A DNA stretch of 64,000 nucleotides from Bin34 sp963422415 (GTDB lineage Bacteria > Chloroflexota > Anaerolineae > Caldilineales > Caldilineaceae): positions 1,240,001-1,304,000 of the forward strand of contig OY729430.1 of assembly GCA_963422415.1 (NCBI GenBank), written 5' to 3'. The notes under the pieces were generated by a model. It ran no database searches, was not told where the DNA came from, and saw nothing but the letters and a program-made list of their open reading frames with translations. The first letter of the stretch is position 1, and every line of letters starts with the position of its first letter. Positions 27,151-36,319 of this stretch are shown piece after piece. The translations under genes were made by a program, and so were the position numbers.

Positions 27151-27986
27151 TGGACGCTGCATCCCCGGATTCCCGCGGCCCGGAACGGCCCGGCGTTGAG
27201 ATGGTCCCGCTTGCCTACTGGATGAACTGCGTGGATGACCATTTGGCCACCGGCAATCTGGAGGCCGCGCGGGTGGCTTTGCGGGGCCTGATGGCGCAGC
27301 GGCCCTGGCATCTGGCGGCGTATGAAAGAGCTCTTGTCCTTACCTGGGACCGCCAGAATCTGGATGAGTGCCAGTCCTTCGCGCTGCGCCTGTTGCAGGC
27401 CGATCCCCTGCATGTGTCGGCCTACCGCACGATGGCCTGTCTGGGAGACCTGAAGGGGGACGCAGGCCAAGGGCAGGCCATGCAGTATTGGCAGCGCCTG
27501 TGGCAGATGTATCCCTTTGTCACGGAGTACCGATCCCAATGGCAGGCCATGCATGGCGACTTGATGTTGGACTTGCCGGCGCTGGGCTTTACCCATTTGC
27601 ATAGCCGACACTGGCCCGAGGCGGCGCGGGTCTTTACGGAGTTGACCGACCGATACCCTGAAAGGGAAGACTGGTATGTAGCCTGGCTGATCTGCGCCTG
27701 GCGCAACTATCGGCGTTCCGAAGTGCTGACCGCCGGCCGGACCCTGGTGCAGCACAACCGGTTTTTATTGGCCGGCTGGTATATTCTGGCACTGGTGGGA
27801 GACGAAACGGATCAGGCTATAGCCAGCACCTACATTTCCCTGCTGGACCCGGATGGTTCCTTGGCACAAACAATGGTGGGTCTGGGATTTGTGCCTGTCG
27901 AAAGTACAGTGCCACAATTGGAAGTGCCTAGCACCCACAGGATGCTGCGGCGCAGCCTTTTTTTGGAGGAGAGCCCATCGGCATGA
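27150..27986 (+). CDS. TPR-like helical repeat protein, function unknown
   Basis: A 278-residue soluble protein. Residues from about 20 to 220 are alpha-helical with TPR-like pairing (for example LATGNLEAARVALRGLMAQ and RHWPEAARVFTELTDRYP), though individual repeats are degenerate. No catalytic motif or signal peptide is seen. ATG 27150 overlaps the deacetylase stop as TGATG, and its own stop overlaps ndk as ATGA, so it is translationally tied to both. An upstream ATG at 27135 is possible. A scaffold or protein-interaction role is the most that can be said. Confidence 0.7.
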   Translation: MDAASPDSRGPERPGVEMVPLAYWMNCVDDHLATGNLEAARVALRGLMAQRPWHLAAYERALVLTWDRQNLDECQSFALRLLQADPLHVSAYRTMACLGDLKGDAGQGQAMQYWQRLWQMYPFVTEYRSQWQAMHGDLMLDLPALGFTHLHSRHWPEAARVFTELTDRYPEREDWYVAWLICAWRNYRRSEVLTAGRTLVQHNRFLLAGWYILALVGDETDQAIASTYISLLDPDGSLAQTMVGLGFVPVESTVPQLEVPSTHRMLRRSLFLEESPSA

Positions 27987-28480
27987 ATGAGAGAACCTTT
28001 GTGATTGTGAAGCCGGATGCGGTACAGCGAGGCCTGGTGGGAGAAATTCTGTCCCGCTTTGAACGGCGCGGCCTCAAGCTGGTAAATCTGCGCATGCTGC
28101 AAGTTGCCGCGGAACTGGCTCGGCGGCACTATGCGGTCCATGCCGACAAACCGTTCTTCGCAGGCTTGATCGAGTTTCTTTGCAGCGCGCCAGTGGTCAT
28201 TTTGATGCTGGAGGCCCCCAACGCAATTCGGATGGTGCGCCGCATGGTCGGGGCCACCAATCCGGTGGAGGCCGCGGCCGGATCCATTCGCGCGGATCTC
28301 GGCACGGATATCGGCCGCAATCTGGTACATGCCAGTGACGGACCGGAAACGGCCGCCAGCGAAATCGCCTTGTGGTTCGGCGATGACGCACTCGCATGGG
28401 ATCAGACTGTGCACGAGTGGATTGTGGAAGGACCCTCGACCAACCCGCCGGGAAATGGACAGGAGAGAGGTGATGGATAG
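27983..28480 (+). CDS. ndk: Nucleoside diphosphate kinase
   Basis: A 165-residue enzyme that transfers the gamma-phosphate between nucleoside triphosphates and diphosphates through a phosphohistidine. Features are the N-terminal RTFVIVKPDAVQRG with Lys10, the MVGATNP loop and the active-site His116 in NLVHASDG. The C-terminal tail extends about 20 residues beyond the usual 135-150 and is not conserved. Its start overlaps the TPR gene stop by four bases and its end overlaps rsfS by eight, so these genes are translated from one message. Confidence 0.93.
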   Translation: MNERTFVIVKPDAVQRGLVGEILSRFERRGLKLVNLRMLQVAAELARRHYAVHADKPFFAGLIEFLCSAPVVILMLEAPNAIRMVRRMVGATNPVEAAAGSIRADLGTDIGRNLVHASDGPETAASEIALWFGDDALAWDQTVHEWIVEGPSTNPPGNGQERGDG

Positions 28481-28826
28481 TCTGACGCTGGGCAGGGAAC
28501 TAGTGAATCTGCTGGAAGAGAAGCAGGTCACGGATGTGGTTCTGCTGGACATCCGGGAGCAGACGGCCATTGCTGACTACTTTTTAATTGGCACCGTGTT
28601 GAACGATCGGCACGCCCGGGCGATCGAAGACGACATTCTGACCGATTTCAACCGCACGAAGAAAATCAAGCCACAGGGGGTGGAAGGCCGACCCGCGGAC
28701 GGTAGTGGCTGGCATCTTTTGGACTACGGCGACGTGGTGCTGCACCTGTTCACCCAGGAAGGACGCGCCCACTACGACCTAGAGGAACTTTGGCAGGATG
28801 CCAAGGTGGTGGTCAAGCTGCTGTAG
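28473..28826 (+). CDS. rsfS: Ribosomal silencing factor RsfS
   Basis: A 117-residue RsfS/Iojap protein that binds ribosomal protein uL14 and blocks joining of the subunits when nutrients are low. The family core is seen in DVVLLDIREQTAIADYFLIG, then the segment RPADGSGWHLLDYGDVVLHLF with the conserved W-x-L-x-D-Y-G-D-V-V pattern, and the ending YDLEELW. ATG 28473 has AGGAGAGAGG directly before it; ATG 28455 would add six residues. It is the last gene of the deacetylase-TPR-ndk string and faces rpiA with ten bases between stops. Confidence 0.9.
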   Translation: MDSLTLGRELVNLLEEKQVTDVVLLDIREQTAIADYFLIGTVLNDRHARAIEDDILTDFNRTKKIKPQGVEGRPADGSGWHLLDYGDVVLHLFTQEGRAHYDLEELWQDAKVVVKLL

Positions 28827-28836
28827 CGCCCGGCGC

Positions 28837-29535
28837 TCAGGTAGGGCTGGTAACCGCGAGGGCGCCCGTGGCATATGATGTGATCAGCTTTGACGTCATG
28901 CCGAGAAACAGGCCATGTTCCACAACGCCCGCGCGTACGGACAGCGCCATGGCAATGTCCGTCGGGGTGGGTATCGGTCCGAAATGGGCATCCAGGATCA
29001 GGTTGCCCTGATCGGTGTGATATAGGGTTCCGTCCGGGTGGCGGCGAGCCGTGACGACGCGGGCCCCCAGTTCCTGCATGAAGTCCCGCTGCGAAGTCCA
29101 GCCAAACGCCATGACTTCCACGGGCACGGCCCACCGTTGCCCCAGCATATCCGCATGCTTGTATTCGTCCACCACGATGACCAGTTCCGCACTGGCCTGA
29201 GCCAATATCTTTTCCCGTGTCAAGAGACCGCCGCCGCCTTTGATCAGGTCAAATTGGGGAGAGACCTCGTCGGCTCCATCCACGCAGACGTCAATGTGCG
29301 GATGACGCTCCAGGTCTGTGAGCGGCACGCCGTGGGTCTGGGCGAAAGCTCCTACCACGGGTGCGCTGGGTATGCCTACGATGTTCCGGAGCCGACCGTT
29401 TTGCAAAGCCTGCCCGAGCTGGGCCACAAACAGGGCCGCGGTGCTGCCACCACCCAAGCCCACCACCATTCCTGGCTCTATGAAGTCCAGGGCCGCCGCG
29501 GCGGCCTGCAGCTTGAGTTCGTTCCGAGTGGACAT
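28837..29535 (-). CDS. rpiA: Ribose-5-phosphate isomerase A
   Basis: A 232-residue enzyme of the pentose phosphate pathway that interconverts ribose 5-phosphate and ribulose 5-phosphate. It carries the phosphate-binding GLGGGSTAALFV (26-37), the catalytic DGADE (86-90) and KGGGGLLTREK (99-109, including the general base Glu). The start MSTRNELKLQAAAAALDFI at ATG 29535 fits the family; the open frame continues upstream but is antisense to the neighbouring hydrolase. It is the last gene of a minus-strand string. Confidence 0.93.
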   Translation of the reverse strand: MSTRNELKLQAAAAALDFIEPGMVVGLGGGSTAALFVAQLGQALQNGRLRNIVGIPSAPVVGAFAQTHGVPLTDLERHPHIDVCVDGADEVSPQFDLIKGGGGLLTREKILAQASAELVIVVDEYKHADMLGQRWAVPVEVMAFGWTSQRDFMQELGARVVTARRHPDGTLYHTDQGNLILDAHFGPIPTPTDIAMALSVRAGVVEHGLFLGMTSKLITSYATGALAVTSPT

Positions 29536-29567
29536 GGCAGGAATTCTGTCCGGAGATAAAGGCGGCC

Positions 29568-30407
29568 TCAGGGAGCCATAAGAAATTGCCCCATTTCGTG
29601 ACCCGTGCGTTCTGGGGCCTCCAGACTGGGGAAATGACCACACTGGGCAAGGTACACGATGCGGGTCTGCGTCCGGTCCAGATGGTGCCCGAGCCGTTCC
29701 ACCTGACTGTAGTGGACATAGGGGTTGTTCTCCCCGTACAGAATGAGATTGGGCGTGTCTACGCCGCGCAGCATCTGGGGGTGATCCCAGAACAACAACT
29801 GGGGACTGCCCCAATGCACCCACTGCCGTAATGTGACCTTGCCGGCAGGGGACCCAAAAGCTCTGCGGGATCCGGCCAGGGCGGTCTGCAAGGCGGGAGT
29901 GGGGCGGGATCTCTGACCATAGAAGTGTTGCAGCGACTGCTCGAAGTGGGCTCCGGTCATGAGGGCCCCAGTCAGGGGACGTCGCCACCAAATCAGGCCT
30001 TGGGGCAGTTTCTGGTCCGGATAGAGGGAGGGACTCAGGAATACGCTGCGAGCCACGGCATAGGGATATCGATGCAGGTACCGCAGGAGGACCAAGTTGC
30101 CTAGATCTTGGGCCGCCAGCTGCAGTCGCGGCAATGCCAGCTGCAGCCGCAAGGCCTCCAGCGCCTCGACTAGGAAGTCAAAGTCTAGCCCTGTACCCTC
30201 TGCTTGCACCCGCGTCAATGACCACAGATCCAAGGCCAGTATGCGCAAATGGGGTGGCAAGCTAGGCAACAGAGGGCACCAGAACTCCTTGGTGGCCAAG
30301 AATCCGTGGAGCAGCACGAGAGGAGGCAAAGGGCTGTCGGTCGGTCCGGCGGTCAGCAGTGCAACCTCGCCCAGATGAGTGGAAAGCTTCTCTTCGACAA
30401 TGTCCAT
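29568..30407 (-). CDS. Alpha/beta hydrolase with an aspartate nucleophile elbow
   Basis: A 279-residue alpha/beta-fold hydrolase. The oxyanion motif is LLHGF (32-36). The nucleophile elbow reads LAAQDLGNLV, putting Asp101 where esterases have serine. This is the pattern of haloalkane dehalogenases and epoxide hydrolases (QDWGG, HDWGG). The catalytic base is probably His258 (AQCGHFPSLEAPE), with an acid near Glu226. The second glycine of the elbow is Asn here, and the tryptophan typical of dehalogenases is absent, so the exact reaction is open. It lies 32 bases upstream of rpiA in the same direction. Confidence 0.75.
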   Translation of the reverse strand: MDIVEEKLSTHLGEVALLTAGPTDSPLPPLVLLHGFLATKEFWCPLLPSLPPHLRILALDLWSLTRVQAEGTGLDFDFLVEALEALRLQLALPRLQLAAQDLGNLVLLRYLHRYPYAVARSVFLSPSLYPDQKLPQGLIWWRRPLTGALMTGAHFEQSLQHFYGQRSRPTPALQTALAGSRRAFGSPAGKVTLRQWVHWGSPQLLFWDHPQMLRGVDTPNLILYGENNPYVHYSQVERLGHHLDRTQTRIVYLAQCGHFPSLEAPERTGHEMGQFLMAP

Positions 30408-30426
30408 GGGAAACCGGGAGCCGTGT

Positions 30427-31275
30427 CTACGCGGCCATGGACGTCATCGGCAGGGAGTGTCGGACCTGGTCGATCGCCAAGTCCTGCCGCTGGCGGTCCA
30501 GATACAGTGACACATGGGTATAGCCCACGTTTTGCAGGGCATCCAAGGCCTGTGGGAAGTGATCACCGACCCGTTGGGCCACGTGGGCGTCGGCGCCGAT
30601 CACGACCGTGATATCCCGCTCCCGCATCATGGCCAGCTGGGCTTGGCCGGGATTGTATTCCCTGATCTTCTTGAAGAGACCCGATGTGTTGAATTCCATG
30701 GAGACGCCGGTTCGGGCAATGCGGTCCAGACTGCGGCCGATGTCATCCTCCACAACACTGAAGTTCCAGTTCCCAGGATGGCAGTTCTTGACCAGATCCG
30801 GATGTGACAGGCAGTCAAAGAGACCGGTCTCGGCGGCCTCGGCCAGATGATTGAAGTACGTACGCTGAAATTCCCGTACGTTGTCGGTCCAGAAGGCCTC
30901 TTGATAGTAGGCGGCCTGGGGATGCACCGAGCCCAGAATGTAGGAATAGTCCTGTGCCGCGTGGAGCCGTTGCAACCACGGCACGAATTGGGGCAGGTAG
31001 TCGCTTTCCAGACCCAGACGAACATCCAGCCGGCCTTGAAAACGCGTCTGTGTCTCTTGGATCATGTGTACATAGGTGTCTACTTGGTCGGCGGTCATGC
31101 GGGATTCGGCATTGATGCGATCCGGCAGTGGACAGTGGCAGGTGACCGTCATGCCTTTCAGGTTGCGCTCCACGGCCACGGCCGCATACTCGTCCGGAGC
31201 GCCACGGGCGTGCTTGCACAGCTCGGTATGCATGTGGGATTCGTACATGCAGGGATCGGTGGGGGGGCAAGTCAT
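30427..31275 (-). CDS. PHP-domain histidinol-phosphatase-like protein
   Basis: A 282-residue metal-dependent phosphoesterase of the PHP family, the class of the HisK/HisJ histidinol phosphatases. The N-terminal metal site is YESHMHTELCKHARG (His14 and His16). Further candidate ligands are in HCPLPD, GLESDYLP, GSVH, DCLSHPDLVKN and GADAHVAQRVG. Order and length fit HisK. Other PHP enzymes act on different phosphates or DNA, so histidine biosynthesis is likely but not proven, and no other his genes are nearby. ATG 31275 has an AGGAC site; ATG 31248 would remove nine residues. Confidence 0.8.
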   Translation of the reverse strand: MTCPPTDPCMYESHMHTELCKHARGAPDEYAAVAVERNLKGMTVTCHCPLPDRINAESRMTADQVDTYVHMIQETQTRFQGRLDVRLGLESDYLPQFVPWLQRLHAAQDYSYILGSVHPQAAYYQEAFWTDNVREFQRTYFNHLAEAAETGLFDCLSHPDLVKNCHPGNWNFSVVEDDIGRSLDRIARTGVSMEFNTSGLFKKIREYNPGQAQLAMMRERDITVVIGADAHVAQRVGDHFPQALDALQNVGYTHVSLYLDRQRQDLAIDQVRHSLPMTSMAA

Positions 31276-31380
31276 GGGTTGTCCTGCTGAATGCGGATTG
31301 GGGCCAAGGGGCCTGCCTTGGGATTCTAAGGGAAATCCGGCAAGTCTGGCCAAATCGGTTCTGCATGCGCGGTGCGGGTC

Positions 31381-32406
31381 CTATGGCCATTGCAGGAGCA
31401 CCCCGGTATAGGCGTCCTTCCGGTGCAACAGGCCTTGGTAGGCTGCTTTGATGTCCTGCGGCGGCATGCGGTGGGAGATCAGCGGTTCCAGTTGTACACG
31501 TCCCTCTCGTATCCAGTCGAAAATCATGCGCTGCTTCTCAAACTGGGAGATCTCCGTGTTGATGGTCGGATACATGGGATACTGCCATTCCAAAGCCCCA
31601 AGTACCCGAATGGAACGGTAGTGGACTTCTCCCAGGAAGTCGGTCAGGTTGCCCTGCACGGGCGCGCGTGGAGTCCCCAGAATGACGAGCTGTCCCATGG
31701 TGCGGGTGGCCTGGAGGGCTTGCATGCAGACCGCGCTGTGTCCTACGGCATCCACGCCGATGTCGGCTCCGGAGCCGTCCGTGAGATCCATGATCTGGTC
31801 CTGCACCTCGGCATCCGTGCCGCCCATAACAGTGGGAATGCCCACCGCGGTGGCCAGAGTTCGACGCTCGGGGACCGGGTCCACGCCGATCACGCGGCAA
31901 CCCCGAGCCCGGAACAGTTGGCAAGCCAGATTGCCGACCAGCCCCAGTCCGAATACGGCCACGGTGGGAGCTCCATGCAGGGTGGCCACCAAGAGGGAGG
32001 TGGCCGCCACGCCCGCCATGCGCGAGGCTGCCGCGATGTCGGGGGCCATGTCATCCGGGACTGGATAGACAAGGCGTTCCTGCCCATACTTGGCCCAGGA
32101 CTCGTGGTGGGCATAGGTGAAGATCCGATCGCCCACCGCGGCCCGCGTCACCGCGGAGCCCACCTCCTTGACGATGCCAACATTGGCATAGCCAGAACGC
32201 CAGGGATAAAAGCACCAAGAGCCCGGCTGGCGAGTTTTCGGCTCCACACCGGTGTAGTTGGCCAGCTCCGTGCCGGCGCTGATGAAGGTCCATTCGGTTT
32301 CAATCAACAGTTGGTCCGGGGTCAGGTCTGCGGGATCCATCTCCTCTGTTTCTAGGCGCACCACATTCTGGGCCGCGACATTGACAAAGAAATTTTGCAT
32401 GGCCAT
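31381..32406 (-). CDS. Zinc-type dehydrogenase (MDR superfamily)
   Basis: A 341-residue medium-chain dehydrogenase/reductase with TFISAGTELANYTG in the N-terminal catalytic domain. The Rossmann motif is VFGLGLVGNLACQLFRARG, and VIGVDPVPERRTLA marks cofactor binding. As in the enzyme at 12554, the cysteine of the catalytic-zinc site is replaced by the SAGTE pattern and there is no structural-zinc loop, so metal dependence is uncertain. ATG 32406 follows AAGGGAG; ATG 32400 is an alternative. It starts 16 bases after the thiolase gene in the beta-oxidation string, but its substrate may be unrelated. Confidence 0.8.
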   Translation of the reverse strand: MAMQNFFVNVAAQNVVRLETEEMDPADLTPDQLLIETEWTFISAGTELANYTGVEPKTRQPGSWCFYPWRSGYANVGIVKEVGSAVTRAAVGDRIFTYAHHESWAKYGQERLVYPVPDDMAPDIAAASRMAGVAATSLLVATLHGAPTVAVFGLGLVGNLACQLFRARGCRVIGVDPVPERRTLATAVGIPTVMGGTDAEVQDQIMDLTDGSGADIGVDAVGHSAVCMQALQATRTMGQLVILGTPRAPVQGNLTDFLGEVHYRSIRVLGALEWQYPMYPTINTEISQFEKQRMIFDWIREGRVQLEPLISHRMPPQDIKAAYQGLLHRKDAYTGVLLQWP

Positions 32407-32422
32407 TCCGCTCCCTTGGTTG

Positions 32423-33595
32423 CTATACGCGTTCCACAATGCCCGCCGCCCCCATGCCGCCGCCCACGCACATCGTGATCAGTCCGACTTCCAGGTCGCG
32501 GGCGGCCAATTCATAAATCATCTGTACGGTCAGTTTCGCGCCGGTCGCCCCGAGCGGATGACCCAGAGCCACTGCGCCGCCATTCACGTTCGTGATTGCC
32601 TCGTCCAGTTGCAAGAGGCGGATCACCGCCAAGGCTTGCGCGGCAAAGGCCTCGTTCAACTCGATCAGGTCCACATCCGCCAGTGTCATGCCCGCGCGCT
32701 GCAGGGCCTTGGGGACGGCTTCCACGGGCCCCAGGCCCATGAACGCCGGGTCCACGCCTGCAACGGCAAAGCTGCGGAAGCGTGCCAAGGGTGGAATGCC
32801 ATCGGCCCGCGCCGCCGCGGCGCTCATCAGCATTACGGTGGCGGCGCCGTCACTGGTCTGACTGCTGTTGCCGGCTGTCACGGTCCCCCGCGCGTGAAAC
32901 ACGGGGCGCAGGGCCGCTAGACTTTGCAGGGAGGTGTCCCACCGAATGCCCTCGTCTTGGGAGAAGGTGAATCGCCGCTCGGACATCAGGGAACCGGCCC
33001 CACGTGTGACCGCCACTTCCAGAGGCACGATCTGCTCGGCAAAGCGTCCGTCCGTCGTGGCCCGGGCCGCGCGCCGATGACTGCGCAACGCATATGCATC
33101 TTGATCCTCCCGGGAAATTGCGTGTTTCCGCACGAGATTCTCGGCCGTCAGTCCCATGCTGAGATAGGCGTCGGGGAATTCCCGCATGAGGGTGGGATTG
33201 ACCATGACCCGCTGTGGGGTCATGGGCACCCGGGACAGACTCTCCACGCCGCCCGCCACAAGGACGTCCCCCATCCCTGCCATGATCTGCTGGGCAGCCG
33301 CGGCGATGGTCTGCAGGCCGCTGGCACATTGCCGGTTGACGGTCTGGGCGCTGACGGAGAGAGGCAGGCCCGCCCGCAAGGCGGCAATGCGGCCCACGTT
33401 CAATCCCTGTTCGGCCTCCGGAAAGGCGCAGCCGATGCCTATGTCTTCAATGCGCTCCGGTTCCATGCCGGAGCGATCCACCACGGCGCGAAGGGTGGTG
33501 GCCAACATGTCTTCGGGGCGTACGGAGCGCAGCTGACCCCGGGGGGCGCGGCCCACCGCCGTGCGCACGGCCGAGACGATTACAGCATCTTGCAT
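32423..33595 (-). CDS. fadA: Acetyl-CoA acyltransferase (thiolase)
   Basis: A 390-residue thiolase that cleaves 3-ketoacyl-CoA with CoA in beta-oxidation. The acyl-carrying nucleophile is Cys90 (VNRQCASGLQ), the catalytic His346 lies in ALGHPLGATGAK, and the proton-shuttling Cys376 is in CVGGGMGA. NEAFAAQAL is also present. Length and motifs are those of degradative thiolases. ATG 33595 (MQDAVIVSAVRTAVG) is the natural start. It follows the FadB-type gene by 23 bases, so the two form an operon and complete the last three steps of the cycle. The biosynthetic direction (acetoacetyl-CoA formation) cannot be excluded. Confidence 0.9.
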   Translation of the reverse strand: MQDAVIVSAVRTAVGRAPRGQLRSVRPEDMLATTLRAVVDRSGMEPERIEDIGIGCAFPEAEQGLNVGRIAALRAGLPLSVSAQTVNRQCASGLQTIAAAAQQIMAGMGDVLVAGGVESLSRVPMTPQRVMVNPTLMREFPDAYLSMGLTAENLVRKHAISREDQDAYALRSHRRAARATTDGRFAEQIVPLEVAVTRGAGSLMSERRFTFSQDEGIRWDTSLQSLAALRPVFHARGTVTAGNSSQTSDGAATVMLMSAAAARADGIPPLARFRSFAVAGVDPAFMGLGPVEAVPKALQRAGMTLADVDLIELNEAFAAQALAVIRLLQLDEAITNVNGGAVALGHPLGATGAKLTVQMIYELAARDLEVGLITMCVGGGMGAAGIVERV

Positions 33596-33618
33596 GTCAG
33601 GGAATCCTGCCACTGCGA

Positions 33619-36048
33619 TCAGTTGGCCAGAGGTTTGCCGGTGGCCAGCATGTGCCGTATGCGGGCCTGAGTCTTTGCCTGGCCCAGCAGGGAAAGGATG
33701 GCCTCGCGCTCCAGATTCAGGAAATATTGTTCGTCCATCCACGCAGGCGTGTCCAGCCCGCCGCCGCTGAGTACATGGGCCAGTTGGGAGGCGATATGGT
33801 GGTCATGGTCCGTCAGGTATTGACCCTCTCGCATGATATGCAGGGTGGACTCCAGATTTGCCTGCAGATCCTTGCCACCGGCATAGACGTTTTCCTTGGT
33901 GATCGGGGGACGGTACCCTTCTTGCTGCAAGGCGTGCAATGTCATCTCGGCCCGGGCCAGAACCTGGCTGGACCGGCCGACGATGATGTCCTGCGCGGTC
34001 AGCAACCCCATGTGACGGGCCTGTTCCGCCTGACGCGAGACGCGAGCCTGACCCAGCATCTGCATTAGGGTCTGCAGCGTGCGTTCCGGATTTTGCCATT
34101 CCCAGCGTCCGTCCACGTCCATGTAGCGGCGCACCATCTCCTTGCAACCGCCCCAGCCTGGGATCAGACCCACACTGGCTTCCACCAGTCCCAATCGGGC
34201 GTCCCGATATGCCACGGCCCTATCCGCGGCCAGCACCACTTCCACGCCTCCGCCCAATGCCAGTCCGCGCAGGGCGACGACCACCGGCTTGGGAGCTTCG
34301 CGCAGGGCCTGCAGCGTGATCTGTCCCATTGCAATGCGCCTTTCCAGTTCCGGCCAGTTCCGTCTCTCGATTTCCTGCAGCAGAAACCGCAGATTGGCGC
34401 CCGCCGAGAAGATGTCGTCGTCGTTGGTGACGATGAGCCCGGCTGCGGAGCCGTGCAACCTCTCTAGAGCCGCCTGACAGAGGGCCAGGACCTGATCGTC
34501 AATGGTATTGAGCTTGGAGTGGATTTCCAGGAACAGGACTTGGTCTTTCCCCCGCTTCAGAGAGGCCGATTCATTGGTGGCCAGCAGCTCGGCTTCGGCC
34601 AGCGTGTCTTGGAAGTGATGGAAACTGTCCTCCGGCGGGATGGACGCGAACTGTCCGTCAAAGGCTGCGGCCTGGCGGTGCACCCCGGAGCCTCGATGGA
34701 ACTGGCGAGTTGCATGCGGCTGCAGCGCTTCTACCCATTCCGGACAGGCAATGCCCCGCGCCGCCATCTCCTTGAGACTGGCCTTGTGGCCAATGGCGTC
34801 CCAAACCGCAAAGGGCCCCAGTTTCCATCCGAAACCCCAATGCATGACGCGATCGATATCGTAGATCGAATGGGCTACTTCAGAGGCAATGTCGGCCAGA
34901 TACCCCAAGGATCGGCCGAGGATGGCCCAACCAAAATCCTGAAAGGGGGACGCTTCATACAGCAAGGCGGGCAGCCTTGCCGTCAAAGGCAGGGCCCACA
35001 GTTGCCGCAGGCGATCGTGCTCTGTACCCGTGGGGGTGCGGTAGCGGATTGTGCCTTGTTGGATCGCCTCCAAGTCCAGTTCCCGAAAGGACTTGTGCCC
35101 GTTTGCCGCCGTGACGGTCTTATAAAACCCCTGGCCGTTCTTGCGTCCCAAGTGTCCCGCCTCGGTCAAGGTGTGCAACGCGTGGCGGGTACTCCCCCGG
35201 GCCGCGGACTGGAGCGCTGTATCGGCAGGCAGCAGATCCGCCCCGTTGGCACAGACTTGCTCCATGATGTCCAGACCCACCAAATCGGCCAGACGGAAGG
35301 TGGCAGTCTTGGGGCGTCCCAACAAGGGTCCAGTCAATGCATCCACTTCCCCCACCGAGAGGCCTTGGGCGAGAGCCTCGTTGATGGTGGTCTGCTGGTA
35401 GTAGGCGAAGAAACGATTGCCGATAAAGTATGGCGTGTCCTTGCACACCACCACTTCGCGGCCCAGGCGCCACTGAGCGAAATCCTTGAATGCACGCAGC
35501 AGTTCGGGATTTGTGTGGGGACCGGGGATCAGTTCCAGGAGGGGCAAATAGCGGGGCGGATTGAAGAAGTGCGTTCCAAAGCAACGGCGGGTGAATCCGA
35601 TGTCCAATCCCTCGGTCAGCCGGTGAATAGGCAAGCCGGAGGTGTTGGAGGAAACGAAGGTAGCAGCGGGACAGCAGGCGGCAATGCGGATCCAAAGCGC
35701 ACGCTTGAGAGCCATGTCCTCTGTAATAGTTTCCAGTACCCAGTCGCTCTGACCCAGCGCCATCTCAAAATCATCTTCCAAATTCCCCGGCTCAATCCGT
35801 TTCAGGCATGATTCATCATAGAGACGAGGGGGACGCAACGCTTGCATCCGTTCCAACCCCGCCCAAGCCAACTGATTGCGTTGCCGCGGATTCGGCGTGC
35901 CACCTTTCTGGGCTGTTCCACTGGGAAGGTCCAGCAAGTGCACTCGCAGGCCAGCGTCACTGAGCAGCGCGGCCAATGCAGCCCCCATGGCGCCAGCGCC
36001 CAGTATGGTTGCGGTTTGTACAGTCAGCGCCACGTGTATACCTTGCAT
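33619..36048 (-). CDS. 3-hydroxyacyl-CoA dehydrogenase / enoyl-CoA hydratase
   Basis: An 809-residue multifunctional beta-oxidation enzyme of the FadN/YusL layout, in which dehydrogenase comes first. The Rossmann loop ATILGAGAMGAALA lies at about 13-26, the NAD-binding domain continues through SNTSGLPI and FGTHFFNPPRYLPLLE, and two C-terminal dehydrogenase segments follow to about residue 460. The crotonase domain then shows NDDDIFSAGANL and LRGLALGGGVEVVLAADRAVAY with GLIPGWGGCKEM. It hydrates trans-2-enoyl-CoA and oxidises 3-hydroxyacyl-CoA. ATG 36048 is used; the longer open frame upstream is unlikely. The thiolase follows directly. No acyl-CoA dehydrogenase is in the window. Confidence 0.9.
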   Translation of the reverse strand: MQGIHVALTVQTATILGAGAMGAALAALLSDAGLRVHLLDLPSGTAQKGGTPNPRQRNQLAWAGLERMQALRPPRLYDESCLKRIEPGNLEDDFEMALGQSDWVLETITEDMALKRALWIRIAACCPAATFVSSNTSGLPIHRLTEGLDIGFTRRCFGTHFFNPPRYLPLLELIPGPHTNPELLRAFKDFAQWRLGREVVVCKDTPYFIGNRFFAYYQQTTINEALAQGLSVGEVDALTGPLLGRPKTATFRLADLVGLDIMEQVCANGADLLPADTALQSAARGSTRHALHTLTEAGHLGRKNGQGFYKTVTAANGHKSFRELDLEAIQQGTIRYRTPTGTEHDRLRQLWALPLTARLPALLYEASPFQDFGWAILGRSLGYLADIASEVAHSIYDIDRVMHWGFGWKLGPFAVWDAIGHKASLKEMAARGIACPEWVEALQPHATRQFHRGSGVHRQAAAFDGQFASIPPEDSFHHFQDTLAEAELLATNESASLKRGKDQVLFLEIHSKLNTIDDQVLALCQAALERLHGSAAGLIVTNDDDIFSAGANLRFLLQEIERRNWPELERRIAMGQITLQALREAPKPVVVALRGLALGGGVEVVLAADRAVAYRDARLGLVEASVGLIPGWGGCKEMVRRYMDVDGRWEWQNPERTLQTLMQMLGQARVSRQAEQARHMGLLTAQDIIVGRSSQVLARAEMTLHALQQEGYRPPITKENVYAGGKDLQANLESTLHIMREGQYLTDHDHHIASQLAHVLSGGGLDTPAWMDEQYFLNLEREAILSLLGQAKTQARIRHMLATGKPLAN

Positions 36049-36319
36049 TGCACCAATCTGGCCAGCAAGATCAGGCGGTGGCGGTACATTCCCGTCAATT
36101 CCGGGTGGAGGCTTCGGGGAGAGCCACAGTGCAGCCCTGTCAAGTGTATGGAGCAAGCCAGAGCCTTGTACGGCTGTCTGCGCAAGGCATGCCTTCCCCC
36201 ATTGTAAAGGCTGTGCAGCTTCATGAAATTACCGTGGACATGGGTCAGATTGTCCCCATCTTGATCGGGAGGACACTGCGTTGTGGATCCATGACGGTCC
36301 AGCCGCGCGCAACACAGGG

